A stretch of 64,000 bases of DNA, from positions 456,941 through 520,940 of the forward strand of contig JAFDXL010000002.1 in the NCBI GenBank assembly GCA_018267955.1, written 5' to 3'. A program made the translations under genes and the position numbers. Positions 50,698 to 60,304 of the stretch are shown here, one piece after another (the stretch's first letter is position 1; every line of letters begins with the position of its first letter). The notes below the pieces were generated by a model that saw only the letters and a program-made list of their open reading frames with translations, had not been told where the DNA came from and made no database searches. The DNA is from Bacteroidota bacterium (lineage in GTDB: Bacteria; Bacteroidota; Bacteroidia; Chitinophagales; Chitinophagaceae).

Positions 50698-50934
50698 CTA
50701 ATATCCTTTATTCATAATTGCCGCTGCCAGTTCCGATTCCAGCTGCAGCAGGTGGCGGCTTAGCAGGTTGTGATAGAGTATTTGCCATTTGTCTTCTATC
50801 TTACTCATGAAAAAAGATCTTGCACCCGGCATATCATTACTGATAAAGAAAACAGCGTCGCTGCTCCTTAGTACCAGTTTTTCGAAAATAAAGCTATAAG
50901 CCCCTATTTCCTTAGTAAAAGTTTCACTCCTCAT
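50698..50934 (-). CDS. Small hypothetical protein
   Basis: 78 residues from ATG 50934, with no family that I recognise. A predicted helical C-terminus (LLSRHLLQLESELAAAIMNKGY). It has its own terminator, which supports expression. The 227 bases upstream (50935-51161) hold no gene. Confidence 0.55.
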   Translation of the reverse strand: MRSETFTKEIGAYSFIFEKLVLRSSDAVFFISNDMPGARSFFMSKIEDKWQILYHNLLSRHLLQLESELAAAIMNKGY

Positions 50935-51161
50935 TGCAAAGCCCAGGATTGTTTAATGTGGTGATATGTGGCATTTACCGGGAATATAATGCCCTCTCTT
51001 ATCTCTTATTCAGAAAAACACAGTAAATGTATAAAGCCATGATAATATTACTTGTAGTATAAATTCTATCGGTGCATTAATGCAGAAATATTGAAATTCG
51101 CATTGTTTTTGTCTGGATACTATCTTAAAAACCTACCTCAAATCCGGGCATGTGGGGATAA

Positions 51162-51770
51162 ATGCACAACAGGATATTAATTGCCGACGATCATAGTATG
51201 ATACGGAAGGGTATCAAACTATTGCTCCAAACGCACCTTGGTATTACCGAAGTGTATGAAGTGGCAACAGGTAGCGGGGTAATGCAGGAGTTGCGCGAAA
51301 GAGAATATTCTCACGTCATCCTGGATATTATACTGTCAGACTGTACCTGCCTCGAGATCATACCAAATATACAACAACTGTATCCCGAGCTGAAGATCAT
51401 GGTATTTTCTATGCTGAACGGCGCTGTATATGGAGAGGCGCTCAAGCAGTATAAAATATTCTATTATCTAGAAAAGACTACCAAGGAAGAAGACACTATC
51501 AGCTTCCTGGATGAGTTTATCAATCACTATAAACCAATACCTAATACATCATCCGGACAAACATTTATTAATCCGTTCAACCAGTTATCCCCAAGAGAGC
51601 TGGAAGTATTGCATTATATGCTCAATGGCTATGGAACAAAGGATATATCATCCACGCTAAACCTAAGGATGACTACAGTATCTACATTAAAAAACAGGAT
51701 ATTTGATAAAACAATGACAAGTAACCTGAAAGAGTTGATGCAACTTGCATCGCTATACAATGTAAACTAA
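51162..51770 (+). CDS. NarL/FixJ-type response regulator
   Basis: 202 residues. Receiver domain with ILIADDHSMIRKG, phospho-acceptor Asp55 in HVILDIILSD and a conserved Lys (LEKTTKEED). It is followed by a LuxR HTH at about 140-195 (LSPRELEVLHYMLNGYGTKDISSTLN). It lies 15 bases upstream of the kinase gene and is probably its cognate regulator. Confidence 0.92.
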   Translation: MHNRILIADDHSMIRKGIKLLLQTHLGITEVYEVATGSGVMQELREREYSHVILDIILSDCTCLEIIPNIQQLYPELKIMVFSMLNGAVYGEALKQYKIFYYLEKTTKEEDTISFLDEFINHYKPIPNTSSGQTFINPFNQLSPRELEVLHYMLNGYGTKDISSTLNLRMTTVSTLKNRIFDKTMTSNLKELMQLASLYNVN

Positions 51771-51785
51771 ACCACAACCATTACT

Positions 51786-52664
51786 ATGCTTAAAATGCCC
51801 TGGTACCAAAATACCTGGTTTATCATCAGCCTGTTGTTATTTGCCTTGGGCTATGTTACGATAGTATTGATAATAAGAGCTAAGAGATTCATCATCAGGC
51901 AAAATGTATTGCGCGCACTGGTAGAGCGGAAGACAAAAGAACTGATGAAGAAAACCGAGGAACTGGAAAAGAACGACCTGATAAAAACACGCCTGATATC
52001 GATCATCAGCCACGATATCATTACACCATTACGATTCCTGCACATGGCCTGCAAAAATCTGATAGAAAGTAATGGCAGTATGAGCGAGGCCCTGAAACTG
52101 GAAACCATGACCGAGATAGCCAATACATCGCGCGAGCTGGAAATGCTATCTACCAACATCATGAACTGGATAAAATACCAGAACGAGAACAGGCAACTGC
52201 TACGTGAAGAAGTACGCCTGCCCGATATGATACAACAGGTATTCGGCGTGCTCAATGGTATGGCCCGGCAAAAAAATATTGTGCTTAGTAACGGCGTACC
52301 TCATGATTTTACCGTGTGCCAATATGCAGAGCCGCTACGCATTATACTCTATAACCTGGTGGTCAACGCCCTCAATTTTATGGAAAAGGGCCATATCACC
52401 ATAGCTGCCCGCAACCTGCGTCATGGGGTACTTATTGAGGTAAAGGACGAGGGCTTTGGCATGAGTAAAGAACAGATCAATAATATACTGGACGACCAGT
52501 TTATCGTCTCATCAACCAATGCCGATGGAAGAAAAGGCAATGGGCTGGGCTATCTCATCATAAAAGACCTGCTGCGTGTTACGGAAGGCAACTTTACGAT
52601 CAAAAGCGCCAGGAACAAGGGTACTACCATTAAACTGTTTTTCCCGAATCAATTGGTGGCATAA
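51786..52664 (+). CDS. Short sensor histidine kinase without sensor domain
   Basis: 292 residues. It begins MLKMPWYQNTWFIISLLLFALGY, a single membrane helix preceded by a PWYQ.W motif that in hybrid two-component regulators follows a Y_Y_Y domain. A coiled coil, the H-box ISIISHDIITPLRFLHMA and HATPase motifs (VKDEGFGMS, GNGLGYLIIKDLL) follow. There is no extracellular part. It looks like the C-terminal half of a propeller-type hybrid kinase. The upstream gap codes for nothing that would restore it. Confidence 0.9.
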   Translation: MLKMPWYQNTWFIISLLLFALGYVTIVLIIRAKRFIIRQNVLRALVERKTKELMKKTEELEKNDLIKTRLISIISHDIITPLRFLHMACKNLIESNGSMSEALKLETMTEIANTSRELEMLSTNIMNWIKYQNENRQLLREEVRLPDMIQQVFGVLNGMARQKNIVLSNGVPHDFTVCQYAEPLRIILYNLVVNALNFMEKGHITIAARNLRHGVLIEVKDEGFGMSKEQINNILDDQFIVSSTNADGRKGNGLGYLIIKDLLRVTEGNFTIKSARNKGTTIKLFFPNQLVA

Positions 52665-52668
52665 AAAA

Positions 52669-52689
52669 AGCACCTCGTAAAGAGGTGCT
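52669..52689. terminator. Bidirectional terminator between kinase and tRNA-His
   Basis: AGCACCTC / GAGGTGCT with loop GTAAA, with an A-run before it. Confidence 0.85.
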
Positions 52690-52695
52690 GTAAAG

Positions 52696-52770
<75 letters not shown>

Positions 52771-52897
52771 ATGATTCGTTTGGGAGTGCGAAAATAAGTA
52801 TTTTTCAGAATTGCACGTTAGTTTTTTAAAGATTTCCATTTTAAATATTGGTATTGCAGCAGGTATAGTTTTAACAAAATATCCATTTGTCAACACT

Positions 52898-52905
52898 TAT
52901 ATTTG
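52898..52905 (+). promoter_or_regulatory. Perfect -7 box (TATATTTG)
   Basis: 18 bases before the ATG at 52924. Confidence 0.65.
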
Positions 52906-52923
52906 CGCACTAATTTCGGATAA

Positions 52924-53613
52924 ATGATAAAAAGACTGGTTGTAGCTGCGCTTCTGGCTTTGCCTGTGTGGGCACAAGCTCAGGATGTAGAAAAAGGCAG
53001 CAATGTAACAGCAAGTGTAAAAAAACCCTCGCGCGATTTTTTAATGCTTTCTTTGGGCTACAATGGATGGGTAAAACCCGATAGCATCCAGACCAAAGGT
53101 TTGGGCAGAACAGCCCATGTAGATGTTTGCTACGATTTTCCTATCAAAAAGACACACCTCAGCTTTGCAGCAGGTATTGGTATAGGAGCTTCCAACATCT
53201 ACCTCAACGACCAGATATTACTGAATACAGACACCTTTACGGCAGCACGCTTTGTGCCCGAAACTACCAATTACAAAAGGTATAAGCTTACTACTACTTA
53301 TTTAGAGGCACCTTTTGAATTGCGCTATTTCGCTAATAAAGATAACCGCAACAAAGGTTTCAAAGCCGCAGTTGGTATGCGTGTAGGTACGCTTATCTCT
53401 GCCCACGTAAAAGGCAGACTGGATTCTACAAAAGTGAACTACAAAGAAAACAGTAAAAAATACCTGAGCCCATGGCAGTTTGAAGCCACGCTGCGCTTAG
53501 GCTATGGCAACTTCTCCATCTTCGGTGCTTACAATATCACCCCATTGTTTAAGGATGGACAGGGGCCATTGATAACACCATATTCTATAGGTCTTACTAT
53601 TACAGGATTGTAG
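52924..53613 (+). CDS. Outer-membrane beta-barrel (PorT-like) protein
   Basis: 229 residues with a signal peptide (MIKRLVVAALLALPVWAQAQ). Strand-like segments follow (FLMLSLGYNGWV, LSFAAGIGIGASNIYL, LEAPFELRYFANKD, FSIFGAYNITPLF). It ends PYSIGLTITGL. This is the OMP_b-brl family common in Bacteroidota. Function unknown. Confidence 0.82.
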   Translation: MIKRLVVAALLALPVWAQAQDVEKGSNVTASVKKPSRDFLMLSLGYNGWVKPDSIQTKGLGRTAHVDVCYDFPIKKTHLSFAAGIGIGASNIYLNDQILLNTDTFTAARFVPETTNYKRYKLTTTYLEAPFELRYFANKDNRNKGFKAAVGMRVGTLISAHVKGRLDSTKVNYKENSKKYLSPWQFEATLRLGYGNFSIFGAYNITPLFKDGQGPLITPYSIGLTITGL

Positions 53614-53634
53614 AAATTCATTCGCTAATATTTC

Positions 53635-53659
53635 AAAAGCACCCTTGATGGGTGCTTTT
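53635..53659. terminator. Bidirectional terminator
   Basis: AAAAGCACCC / GGGTGCTTTT with loop TTGAT. It reaches the stop codon of the convergent gene at 53659. Confidence 0.88.
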
Positions 53660-54495
53660 TATTTTTCTTTTAGCAGATCCCTTACAATATAACCGGCATT
53701 ATTAAAAAGAACATAAGGCTCTGTATGCAACTGGCCGGAATATCTCAGCATTCCCTTCTTATCATAAATCAGCACTTTTGGGAAAAAAGGTATCTGCCAT
53801 TCATCCGACCCAATGGCGTAAAGCTTATTAAAGCTGTACTTTTTCAATCTATTGAACGACCATTGAGGTGTAGTGTCTTTTATAGGTATATAAACAGAGG
53901 TAAACTTTACATTGCTGTCATTGCTGAATTTCATTGCTAAACTCCCCCAATCTGGCAGCTTTTTTTCACATATTGCACACGACCGCGACCAAAAATATAA
54001 GACAGAAACTTTCCCTTTATTGGCAGCCAGGTTTACAGTGTCATTGGCAGAATTTACCAATGGCAACAATATCCGCGTATCATTTTCCCGAATACATGTA
54101 CCGGATATATACCCGGTATAATTTGGATAGGCAATGTATGCAACACCGGCCAATAACAAAGTTGGTAAGGCAAACGAGAAAACTTTATTAGGTAAGGAGT
54201 AAACAATAAACCCCAGTATTGCTGCTAACGGAATTGCAACGGGAATCATTTTAAACCCATCATCTGCAACTACAAATATTAGCAAGCCAAACAGCAGGCC
54301 CGGCACATAAACAAACAGGAATAATTGATTGTACCTAAGCTGCGGGAAAAAGATCCTGTAAATAATGCTTGCAGAAAAATATGCTATCCCTGTCAGGAAA
54401 AAACGATGATAGCACTGCATCGGACTAGTACCGATGAAAATTGCGAGGCAGATGATGGAGGCAAGTACAAGGTGTAGAGGTGGTTTATTTTTCAT
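53659..54495 (-). CDS. Membrane protein with TlpA-like thioredoxin domain
   Basis: 278 residues from ATG 54495; the frame reaches a TTG at 54507. Four or five hydrophobic helices (about 5-125) are followed by a periplasmic thioredoxin-like domain (about 150-270) with VLYFWSRSCAICEKKLPDW, a CxxC (CAIC) redox site. It may handle disulfides or cytochrome maturation. It lies 4 bases after rnz on the same strand. Confidence 0.82.
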   Translation of the reverse strand: MKNKPPLHLVLASIICLAIFIGTSPMQCYHRFFLTGIAYFSASIIYRIFFPQLRYNQLFLFVYVPGLLFGLLIFVVADDGFKMIPVAIPLAAILGFIVYSLPNKVFSFALPTLLLAGVAYIAYPNYTGYISGTCIRENDTRILLPLVNSANDTVNLAANKGKVSVLYFWSRSCAICEKKLPDWGSLAMKFSNDSNVKFTSVYIPIKDTTPQWSFNRLKKYSFNKLYAIGSDEWQIPFFPKVLIYDKKGMLRYSGQLHTEPYVLFNNAGYIVRDLLKEK

Positions 54496-54499
54496 AGTG

Positions 54500-55402
54500 C
54501 TATACAAGGTACGTATTCCCTTCTATGCTAGCCTCCACATTTTCAAATATTGCGGCGGCTTCTGCTGCAAATTCCAGTGGGTCTTTGTATTTAGATGAAT
54601 AATGCCCCAGCAGCAGCTTTTTGGCATTGCTCATCCTGGCTATCTCTGCTGCCTGCTTTGCGGTGCAGTGATAGCGTGCGGTTGCTTTATCGGCATCTTT
54701 CTCCAGGTAAGTGCTTTCATGATATATCATATCTGCATCCCTGGTGTACGGCAGGTAGCTGTCCGTAAAAATAGTATCTGCACAATAGGCATAGGTTTTA
54801 GGATGAGGGCCTATATCCGTTACCCATTCGTTCTTTATAATGGTACCGTCCATCCGTTCATAATCAAATCCCTGCTTCAATTTATCATAATAGTAACGTG
54901 GTATCTCATACTCACGGCATTTGTCCGGCAAGAGTTTTCTGCCGCGGGTTTTGCTGGTCACCTTAAAGCCGTAGCAGGGTATGCGATGCTCAACCGGGAA
55001 AGATTCTACAGAAAAACTCTCATTGTCTATAAGCATACCGCCACCATCGGGCAGCGCATGAAAGTGGAAAGGATAGGAAAGTTCTGTATCTGCAGTTGAT
55101 TGTATCTGGTCTATAATAGGCTGCAAGGCTGCCGGTGCATACAAGTGCAGCGGAGCTACACGGCCCAGCAGGCTCATACTGTTTATTAGCCCCGGCAACC
55201 CAAAATAGTGGTCGCCATGCATATGGCTGATGAAAATATGGTGCAGGTTACGCGTACGCAGCCCATACTTATGCATTTGCACCTGCGTTCCTTCCCCGCA
55301 ATCTATTAAAAGCATCTCGCCCCAAACCTGCAACGCCTGCGCGGTAGGATGCCTGCCAAAGGCCGGCAATGCAGAGTTATTACCTAATATCGTTACTTTC
55401 AT
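54500..55402 (-). CDS. rnz: Ribonuclease Z
   Basis: 300 residues. Metallo-beta-lactamase motif ISHMHGDHYFGLPG (HxHxDH), then YHESTYLEKD, and LLGHYSSKYKDP. It matures tRNA 3' ends, needed here because the tRNA-His gene lacks CCA. Confidence 0.95.
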   Translation of the reverse strand: MKVTILGNNSALPAFGRHPTAQALQVWGEMLLIDCGEGTQVQMHKYGLRTRNLHHIFISHMHGDHYFGLPGLINSMSLLGRVAPLHLYAPAALQPIIDQIQSTADTELSYPFHFHALPDGGGMLIDNESFSVESFPVEHRIPCYGFKVTSKTRGRKLLPDKCREYEIPRYYYDKLKQGFDYERMDGTIIKNEWVTDIGPHPKTYAYCADTIFTDSYLPYTRDADMIYHESTYLEKDADKATARYHCTAKQAAEIARMSNAKKLLLGHYSSKYKDPLEFAAEAAAIFENVEASIEGNTYLV

Positions 55403-55424
55403 TCAACAGAGGCCCTAATTGGCT

Positions 55425-55799
55425 TTACTCTTCCTTAAATAAATCTCGTTCCAGTATTTCCATACTCACAATATCTATAGCTTCCTGCATGGTGGGGGCA
55501 ATGTTTATCAGCAGGTCCAGTTCCTTTTCTTTCACTTTTGTCCAAAGATTGTCATTTAATTGCGTGTATACAATAGACTGGTCGTTGCTGTAGCAATCCT
55601 GGTGCAACGCTACCAGCCCTTCAAATGACGCAATGTCCGCATCCGTGCATTCGTTTAGGTCAATAATGAAATTCTCGCTGCCACTTTCGGTAAGTTCGGC
55701 ACATTTCTTAGTAAGTGCTGCTGTCAAATTAGCATCCAGCGGTGCATTCACAGGAGCGATAATAAAATATGTCGGTTTGGTATCAATTTTGAACTGCAT
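55425..55799 (-). CDS. STAS-domain protein
   Basis: 124 residues from ATG 55799 (MQFKIDTKPTYFIIAPVN). A STAS-type fold, as in anti-sigma factor antagonists: NFIIDLNECTDADIASFEGLVALHQ, where the phosphorylated Ser of other members would sit near DADIAS. It lies 22 bases upstream of rnz. The target is unknown. Confidence 0.75.
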   Translation of the reverse strand: MQFKIDTKPTYFIIAPVNAPLDANLTAALTKKCAELTESGSENFIIDLNECTDADIASFEGLVALHQDCYSNDQSIVYTQLNDNLWTKVKEKELDLLINIAPTMQEAIDIVSMEILERDLFKEE

Positions 55800-55997
55800 A
55801 GAATAACGACGTAATTTTTGTGGTTTTAATAAACCGGCATTGTGCTCTAAATTAACATATCCGCTGTACAAATTCTTTCGTATATTTAGATAGAACACTG
55901 CGGACAACAAAGTAAAAACGCAATACTGATATAGCAAAACCCAATATTATTACAACCGCTACAATCATTAATTTTATTAAAACAAAGGAACTGATTC

Positions 55998-58547
55998 ATG
56001 GATTCTAATTTCTCACCAAAAGTAAAGGAGATCATTTCCTACAGCCGCGAGGAAGCCTTAAGGCTGGGTAATGATTTCATAGGCACCGAGCACCTGCTGC
56101 TGGGCCTTATCAGGGATGGTGAAGGGATGGCTATACGGGTACTGCAAACTATGCAGGTAGACCTGTTTGATCTTAGGAAGGAACTGGAGGGCGCGATCAA
56201 AGACAAAAGCAACAAACCCCTTTCCAACATCAACAGCCTGCCACTTACCAAACAGGCTGAAAAAGTAATTCGCATCACGGTATTGGAAGCCAAGGCGCTG
56301 AAGAGCCCGACGGTGGAAACCGAGCACCTGATGCTATCTATTTTAAAGAACAAAGAAAACGTAGCAACCCAAATATTACATCAATACCAGGTTGATTATG
56401 AACGTTTTAAAGATGAATTAAGCATTCTGCAGGGCGATAGCCCACGTGGCGCAGCTGATTATAACGATCCGGGAGGCGAAGAGTTTGATGATGATGATGA
56501 AAGGAAACAATTTCAGCAACGCCGCCAGGCAGGCAATTCAAAATCCAAAACTCCGGTACTGGATAATTTTGGACGCGACATTACCAAACTTGCGGAATTG
56601 GGGAATTTAGACCCCATTGTAGGCCGCGAAGAAGAGATCGAACGTGTATCGCAGATCCTCTCCCGCCGCAAAAAGAATAACCCGATACTGATCGGTGAAC
56701 CTGGTGTGGGTAAAACCGCCATAGTAGAAGGCCTTGCCTTACGCATCGTACAGCGCAAAGTATCCCGCGTACTGTTCGATAAACGCGTGATCAGCCTTGA
56801 CCTCGCTGCACTGGTAGCAGGTACCAAATATCGTGGCCAGTTCGAAGAAAGGATGAAAGCCATCATGAACGAACTGGAAAAGAACCGCGACGTGATCCTG
56901 TTTATCGACGAGATACATACGATTGTGGGTGCAGGTGGTGCTTCCGGTTCGCTGGATGCTTCCAACATCTTTAAACCAGCCCTTGCCCGTGGCGATCTCC
57001 AATGCATCGGCGCTTCTACTTTGGATGAATACCGTATGTACATCGAGAAAGACGGTGCGCTCGACCGCCGCTTTCAGAAGGTACTGGTAGAACCACCAAG
57101 TGTAGAAGAAACTATTACTATCTTAAACAATATCCGTTCTAAATACGAAGACTTCCACAACGTAACCTATGATCAGGATGCGATAGAAGCCTGCGTAAAA
57201 TTGAGCGACCGTTATATGACCGACCGCCTGTTGCCCGATAAAGCAATAGACGTGATGGACGAAGTAGGCGCACGTGTGCACCTCAAGAATATCAACGTGC
57301 CTGAGAATATACTGGAGCTGGAGAAGAAGATAGAAGACATCAAGCAAGAGAAGAATAAGGTAGTAAAAAGCCAGCGTTTTGAAGAAGCTGCAGCACTGCG
57401 TGACAAAGAAAAACGCCTGGGTGAAGAACTGGAAAAAGCGAAGGCAGAATGGGAAGAGGAAGCCAAGCATAAACGTTTCCCGATACACGAAGAGCATATT
57501 GCTGAGGTGATCAGCATGATGACAGGTATACCTGTTATGCGCATGGTGGAAGCGGAAAGCGCTAAACTGCGTCGCATGGGCGATGACCTGAAAGGCGCAG
57601 TGGTTGGGCAGGATGAAGCGATCGCTAAAGTGGTGAAAGCCATACAGCGTAACCGTGTAGGCCTTAAAGATCCACGCAAGCCAATTGGTTCATTCATATT
57701 CCTCGGCCCTACAGGTGTAGGTAAAACCGAACTGGCACGTGCATTAGCACGCTACATGTTTGACAGTGATGATGCGCTGATACGTGTAGATATGAGTGAA
57801 TACATGGAAAAATTCTCGCTCAGCCGCCTGATAGGTGCGCCTCCGGGATATGTTGGTTATGAAGAAGGTGGACAGCTTACAGAAAAAGTACGCCGCAAAC
57901 CATATAGCGTGGTATTGCTGGATGAAATAGAAAAAGCTCACCCCGATATCTTCAACATACTGCTGCAGGTACTGGATGACGGACAGCTTACCGATGGCCT
58001 TGGCCGTAAGGTAGACTTCAAGAATACACTCATCATCATGACATCTAATATTGGTGTACGCCAGTTGAAAGATTTTGGTGCAGGTGTAGGTTTTGCAACA
58101 GCCACCAAAGTGGAAAATGCAGAAGACCTGAGCAAGGGTGTTATTGAAAAAGCGCTGAAACGCACTTTCTCTCCTGAGTTCCTGAACCGTATCGACGATG
58201 TGATCATCTTCAACTCACTGGATGAAAACCACATTGCGCAGATCATCGACATCATCATGAAAGATGTGATGAAACGCCTCAATACGCTGGGCTTCTCATT
58301 AGAGTTAACGCCAGGTGCCAAGAAGTTCATTGCAGAGAAAGGATATGATGCGCAGTTTGGTGCACGTCCGCTGCACAGGGCTATACAGAAATACCTGGAA
58401 GACCCGCTGGCAGAAGAGATGCTGAATCACCGCATCAAAGAAGGCGATACAGTTATGGCTGACTATAGCGAAGACGAGAAGAAGATCGTCTTTACGATCA
58501 ATCATAGCCCGGCTAAGAAAGAAGAGCCGGCAGCTCCTAAAGAGTAA
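55998..58547 (+). CDS. clpC: ATP-dependent Clp protease ATPase ClpC
   Basis: 849 residues: Clp_N repeats (about 1-145), AAA1 with Walker A GEPGVGKT (about 232-239) and [12 protein letters not shown], a UVR/middle coiled coil (about 435-480), AAA2 with GPTGVGKT, and a D2-small domain ending in a charged tail [11 protein letters not shown]. It unfolds substrates for ClpP. An [23 protein letters not shown] stretch is diagnostic of the family. Confidence 0.96.
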   Translation: MDSNFSPKVKEIISYSREEALRLGNDFIGTEHLLLGLIRDGEGMAIRVLQTMQVDLFDLRKELEGAIKDKSNKPLSNINSLPLTKQAEKVIRITVLEAKALKSPTVETEHLMLSILKNKENVATQILHQYQVDYERFKDELSILQGDSPRGAADYNDPGGEEFDDDDERKQFQQRRQAGNSKSKTPVLDNFGRDITKLAELGNLDPIVGREEEIERVSQILSRRKKNNPILIGEPGVGKTAIVEGLALRIVQRKVSRVLFDKRVISLDLAALVAGTKYRGQFEERMKAIMNELEKNRDVILFIDEIHTIVGAGGASGSLDASNIFKPALARGDLQCIGASTLDEYRMYIEKDGALDRRFQKVLVEPPSVEETITILNNIRSKYEDFHNVTYDQDAIEACVKLSDRYMTDRLLPDKAIDVMDEVGARVHLKNINVPENILELEKKIEDIKQEKNKVVKSQRFEEAAALRDKEKRLGEELEKAKAEWEEEAKHKRFPIHEEHIAEVISMMTGIPVMRMVEAESAKLRRMGDDLKGAVVGQDEAIAKVVKAIQRNRVGLKDPRKPIGSFIFLGPTGVGKTELARALARYMFDSDDALIRVDMSEYMEKFSLSRLIGAPPGYVGYEEGGQLTEKVRRKPYSVVLLDEIEKAHPDIFNILLQVLDDGQLTDGLGRKVDFKNTLIIMTSNIGVRQLKDFGAGVGFATATKVENAEDLSKGVIEKALKRTFSPEFLNRIDDVIIFNSLDENHIAQIIDIIMKDVMKRLNTLGFSLELTPGAKKFIAEKGYDAQFGARPLHRAIQKYLEDPLAEEMLNHRIKEGDTVMADYSEDEKKIVFTINHSPAKKEEPAAPKE

Positions 58548-58564
58548 TTTTAGACAGAAATATA

Positions 58565-58596
58565 AAAAAGCGGGTAACTGATGTTACCCGCTTTTT
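58565..58596. terminator. Terminator of clpC
   Basis: AAAAAGCGGGTAAC / GTTACCCGCTTTTT with loop TGAT, a 14-bp stem. Confidence 0.93.
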
Positions 58597-59753
58597 TATT
58601 GCAATTGCATACGCTGCACAAATGCAGGTTTCAGCAGCTCTTTTATTTGTGTATATGGTATAAAGAAGGAAGCTATACCATAAGCATACGCAGCTATCTC
58701 ATAAGGATTGTACACAAAGGTGATGCCTGTATTAGTTATGTAAAAGTTGCCATTGGGCATTACCCTGTCTGTCAGCAGTCCGTCACTCAGTTTGCCACCT
58801 GCTGGTATATCAAACGCTTTACGGGCTTGCTTCTCCAGTATAGTTTGCAGTTTCACAGAATCTACGGTCATAATGTCCTCTAGCTTCCATAGCTTTTTGT
58901 TCTGCATATCCATATTCAGGTAGCTTACTCCATAGTTGCCATGCGCCCCGCCTGAGTAATCGCTAAAGTTAGATTCTACTATCAGCCATCCGTTATCATT
59001 ATACAGTACGGGCATAGATATCCCCTGGTAATAATTGTTAAAAGCTTCCGATAGCAAAGTATCATCCACATCTGCAAGTTCTCTTTTATACCCGGCTGCG
59101 TAACTATCTATTTGTGTTTGCACACATTGATCCAGAGATGCCTCCGGCATTTTATCACATCCAAGTTCCTGGTGGATGCACTTATTGAAGAAATCTGTTT
59201 CCTCTTTCGTAGAGTGCTGCAGTACTAATACCTGGTACGATACGGTCGCTACGGCTCTTGCCTTGCCTCTTTGATAAGGAATTGAATCTTCTTTAGCCCA
59301 TATCCCTAAATGATAGCTTCCTTGCGGATAGTCCTCTTTGAGACTGATATCGTAAGTCTTCTTACCATCGGCGCTCGTCCATTTACCAATTATTGTGTTG
59401 CCATCATATACAAACTTCCAATGCGGCTGCGTATCACTGTTTTTCTCTTCAGGGTCTTCGTCAACAAGATATCCATTCTGTACAGTAGAATCAGGCAGTA
59501 TATACAACCCTATTGGCTTTCCTTGCTTCACATAATAATAACTGCCGGATATTGTGGCATAAGCATGTTTGCCCATCTGCAGATTAAGTACCACGGGCTG
59601 ACCGGCAATAGTGCCCGAAAAACGCTTGTATGCTTCTGCCTGGCGGGATGTATCCTGTGTAGTTATTACGGCAGCGGTTGGTTGCTTCTTGTTTTCACTA
59701 TTGCAGGAAACAGTAGCTACAAGAAGCAACAGCAATGCGAAGGCTGTTCTCAT
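58596..59753 (-). CDS. DUF3298-type lipoprotein
   Basis: 385 residues with lipobox VSC (Cys17). The C-terminal half carries the DUF3298/PdaC-like pattern FVYNPYEIAAYAYGIASFFIPY and LSEAFNNYYQGISM. The N-terminal half is a separate beta domain (GTIAGQPVVLNLQMGK...). Likely outer-membrane anchored; role unknown. Confidence 0.82.
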   Translation of the reverse strand: MRTAFALLLLLVATVSCNSENKKQPTAAVITTQDTSRQAEAYKRFSGTIAGQPVVLNLQMGKHAYATISGSYYYVKQGKPIGLYILPDSTVQNGYLVDEDPEEKNSDTQPHWKFVYDGNTIIGKWTSADGKKTYDISLKEDYPQGSYHLGIWAKEDSIPYQRGKARAVATVSYQVLVLQHSTKEETDFFNKCIHQELGCDKMPEASLDQCVQTQIDSYAAGYKRELADVDDTLLSEAFNNYYQGISMPVLYNDNGWLIVESNFSDYSGGAHGNYGVSYLNMDMQNKKLWKLEDIMTVDSVKLQTILEKQARKAFDIPAGGKLSDGLLTDRVMPNGNFYITNTGITFVYNPYEIAAYAYGIASFFIPYTQIKELLKPAFVQRMQLQ

Positions 59754-59786
59754 AAAGTGCAGATTATACGTAAAGATACGGTCGTA

Positions 59787-60239
59787 TCAGTTAACGCTTA
59801 TTATTGTAAAAGTTCTCCCATTTAACGCATAGGTATCACCTGCTCTTTTGCCCTTCAGTTGCGCACCCAGCGGCGAATCCATGGAGATAGCGTAATACTT
59901 TACTCCATCTACCATCAATTGTCCTGCACCAACGGCTATATAAAAATATCCGCTGTTTGTTTGCACTACACTACCCGGCACCACGACATCGTTTGTCTTT
60001 TCTGTATCTATTTGTTTCAGTACCTGCTCCTGTGCTTTGGCAGCTTGCAGCCTGGTTGTATTCAGATCTATTTCCTGCTGCATCATTTCACGGGCAGTTT
60101 CATACTTGTCTCCAGCACTGCTCTTGGTTTCATTGGCAGCAGCTTCTCTCGCATCAGCAATAAGCTCTTCTGCATTTTTTATAGTTGCTGTAATATGTGC
60201 AAGGCACAGGTTATAGAGTGTTTGTTTGATCGAAGACAC
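59787..60239 (-). CDS. Gre-like protein (GreA/GreB C-terminal domain)
   Basis: 150 residues from a GTG start at 60239; no ATG is available in frame near it. A coiled-coil N-terminal half (TATIKNAEELIADAREAAANE) is joined to a Gre C-terminal fold with MDSPLGAQLKGKRAGDTYALNGRTFTI. It lacks the full GreA N-terminal tip, so it may bind the polymerase secondary channel without cleavage activity. These are common in Bacteroidota. Confidence 0.75.
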   Translation of the reverse strand: MSSIKQTLYNLCLAHITATIKNAEELIADAREAAANETKSSAGDKYETAREMMQQEIDLNTTRLQAAKAQEQVLKQIDTEKTNDVVVPGSVVQTNSGYFYIAVGAGQLMVDGVKYYAISMDSPLGAQLKGKRAGDTYALNGRTFTIISVN

Positions 60240-60253
60240 GCCGCAAGATACAA

Positions 60254-60277
60254 AAAGACCACCTTTCGGTGGCCTTT
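60254..60277 (-). terminator. Terminator of nrdJ
   Basis: Minus-strand RNA: AAAGGCCACC / GGTGGTCUUU with loop GAAA, one G-U pair, followed by UUUG. Confidence 0.88.
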
Positions 60278-60304
60278 CGATCTATATAGATGGGTTAACA
60301 TTCA

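Noticed and set aside
53912-54191. Open frames on the plus strand opposite the thioredoxin-like gene
   Set aside because: Short, without start context or domains, and antisense to a supported gene.
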